Part shown: positions 62,538 to 64,000 of the stretch, one piece after another
Layout of the letters: each line of letters starts with the position of its first letter
How positions within the stretch are numbered: the stretch's first letter is position 1
Assembly (NCBI GenBank): GCA_001466705.2
Contig: LATX02000100.1
Location: 372,001-436,000, forward strand
Source: Moniliophthora roreri
Taxonomy: Eukaryota > Basidiomycota > Agaricomycetes > Agaricales > Marasmiaceae
Reading direction: 5' to 3'
Length of the DNA stretch: 64,000 bases
Notes under the pieces: model-generated
What the model was told of the DNA's origin: nothing
The model's database searches: none
The model's input: the letters and a program-made list of their open reading frames with translations, nothing else
Made by a program: the position numbers and the translations under genes

Positions 62538-63653
62538 GAATCAGATGGTAGCAGACGCAGAGGAATCAGAATGTGTTTCCAACACCGAGTCAGCATCGGG
62601 GAGCGACGGTAAGCCGGCCATGCTTCTTCTTTCAAGCCTCCATGTGCTGATTTTCTGCTAATCTTTCCCCCGTACGTGGTACGATTGGTGACGCGAGACG
62701 GTGAGGAATCCAGCTCAGGCTTCATATATTCGATCATTTATATACTCGACCATCTCGACCATTGTCCTGACCAGTTCACAGAAAATCATGATCTCAGCCA
62801 ACCTCGATCGCGTGTGTGCACCCTTTCCTCACCCAAATCTAGAATGTACCGCAAGATCAATTTTTGCGGATTTTTCGGGCTACGGTATTCTGAAACTTGA
62901 ATCTTGGGTGGCATAGGGTTGATGGCCTATGTATAAAGCACCATCGGCGACTCGCCGTGATCTGTCAATGATTCGCAGCAACCAGATGCTCATTTGGCAC
63001 CCCGGTTTCACTGGACCCTACGTTACAGTGCGCAGAAATGCAATGTTTTGCCAGAAGATTTAATCATTGAAGGCGGTGTCGATGGAATCAAGACAGACTG
63101 CATGATTCATATTGCATTCGGATCTTGTCTCACGTCAAAGTGGTTGTACACAGTGAGTACAACATTCAAAAGTCGCGTATCCCTGAAATGAGCTTAGCGG
63201 TTGTGTTTTGCAAGGTCTTAATGCGAGTTCTCCCTCAGTTCAGGAACATGCAACTAGAGCTTTTGTACCATTCAAGCACCGACCTTGCGCCATAGACCAT
63301 GCAGTGTTCAGGGTCTTTTCTGCAGTATCAATGGATAACAATCGCATAGACCGTTGGCGTAAACTCTGACGGAATAAACGAGATCTCCCTGCGTCAGACA
63401 AATCTCCTTCAAAATCACCACGGTATCCAATGACAACAGTGATAGATGAACATTCCCCTGCTGATCCTGAAACTCCAAGCACTCTCCAAGCCCGCAAGGA
63501 CTACCAGAGATGGCCGTCAGTCCGGAGGTATATAAACCCTTTCCGATCATATTGATTCTCCAGACTGAGTCTCCTTCGTTTTCTTTTCTTCAGCTTTTCC
63601 TTTCGCCCTTCATTTATTGAGAACCGGTTTCTCCTGACGACCCACCTTCCAAC
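62538..63653. other. Intergenic, 1.1 kb
   Basis: No supported gene; frames on both strands are short and motif-free. The right end holds the promoter of the secreted gene at 63654. Confidence 0.55.
63529..63575 (+). promoter_or_regulatory. TATA box and conserved leader block of secreted gene copy B
   Basis: tatataaa at 63529-63536 lies about 118 nt before the ATG. actgagtctcct at 63564-63575 starts 90 nt before the ATG, the same distance as in copy A (91 nt). Pyrimidine-rich leader sequence containing tcagctt also aligns between the copies. Confidence 0.6.
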
Positions 63654-64000
63654 ATGCGTTACTTTCGTTACTTTATTGCCCTCTTCCTCGTGGTTCTTTG
63701 CTTGACCGAGGTCTCTCTCTCCGCGCCTGCTCCGCCTAAGGTAGGAACCCATTTCTCTTCGTGGTTGGATTTCGACTCAAGTTATCATCCAGAAAGCTTC
63801 TGCGAAGAAACCCGCCGCTCCGCCAGCGAAGAAACCAGCAACTCCCGCTCGACCTCCGACTCCGCCGCCTCAGAGACCTGCTACACCTCCGGCGAATAGC
63901 AGGCCTGGAAGTCCAGCTGCCGCAGCAGACCCTGCAGAGGGAGGTTGCGCTAAGCAGACAACCTGCAGCAAGTGTGGTATGTGCTCTTCACTTTATTCCC
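63654..64000 (+). CDS. Small secreted Cys-containing protein (copy B), cut by window end
   Basis: Exon 1 63654-63740 (29 codons, signal peptide MRYFRYFIALFLVVLCLTEV), intron 63741-63792, exon 2 63793-63976, then a donor gtatgt and the window ends inside intron 2. After the signal peptide comes a Lys/Pro/Ala-rich spacer of about 45 residues (KKPAAPPAKKPATPARPP and similar) absent from copy A. The shared Cys motif GGCAKQTTCSKC follows. Exon 1 has the same length and splice position as copy A (87 nt ending in AAG). The spacer suggests a flexible linker before a small Cys-rich domain. Function unknown; the remainder lies outside the window. Confidence 0.65.

Overview
The window looks like a gene-dense nuclear contig from a filamentous basidiomycete, most likely a mushroom-forming Agaricomycete. 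Nearly every gene is broken by short introns of 41-70 nt with GT/AG (sometimes GC/AG) borders and a ctaa/ctga-type branch site. Gene families typical of that group are present (F-box remnants, S53 proteases, GT90, APH-like kinases), and intergenic spacers are short. I rebuilt the gene models by hand by joining exons in phase. Where the family is recognised, the joined proteins run through the expected conserved motifs.

Layout. 0-4 kb: a decayed APH-like kinase, then a Barentsz/CASC3-like exon-junction protein. 4-9 kb: epoxide hydrolase, RRN3 (Pol I initiation) and, divergent from it, the complex I LYR subunit NDUFB9/B22. 9-11.3 kb: poorly conserved DNA with F-box-like remnants. 11.3-21 kb: lipin (PAH1), a FAD monooxygenase and UTP14. 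22-28 kb: a gamma-tubulin complex component and THOC3/TEX1, head to head with overlapping ATGs. 28-33 kb: a Ser/Thr-rich single-pass membrane protein, a 1.6 kb spacer with an inverted repeat, and an NmrA-like gene whose 3' part is inverted. 33-41 kb: a 7-TM fungal protein, a Tls1/C9orf78 spliceosome factor and a 12-exon S53 protease. 41-44 kb: a large non-coding spacer. 44-50 kb: a B-box/DUF2009 protein, PRPP synthetase, PET117 and eIF3m. 50-52 kb: a small secreted Cys-containing protein and an orphan coding segment. 52-62.5 kb: a GT90/CAP10 glycosyltransferase, a STIMATE-family membrane protein, SEC18/NSF, phosphatase inhibitor-2 and an unrecognised protein. 63.6 kb to the end: a second copy of the secreted Cys protein, cut by the window edge.

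Most genes are housekeeping (rRNA synthesis and processing, mRNA export and splicing, translation initiation, membrane traffic, lipid and nucleotide synthesis, mitochondrial assembly). They are commonly arranged as divergent pairs sharing short promoters (RRN3/NDUFB9, GCP/THOC3, PET117/eIF3m, STIMATE/SEC18). There is no operon-like pathway cluster. The most unusual signals are the intragenic inversion in the NmrA-like gene, two near-identical introns in the S53 gene (introner-like), a concentration of GC-AG introns, and a pair of secreted-protein paralogues about 12 kb apart in opposite orientation that still share promoter and 5' leader sequence.
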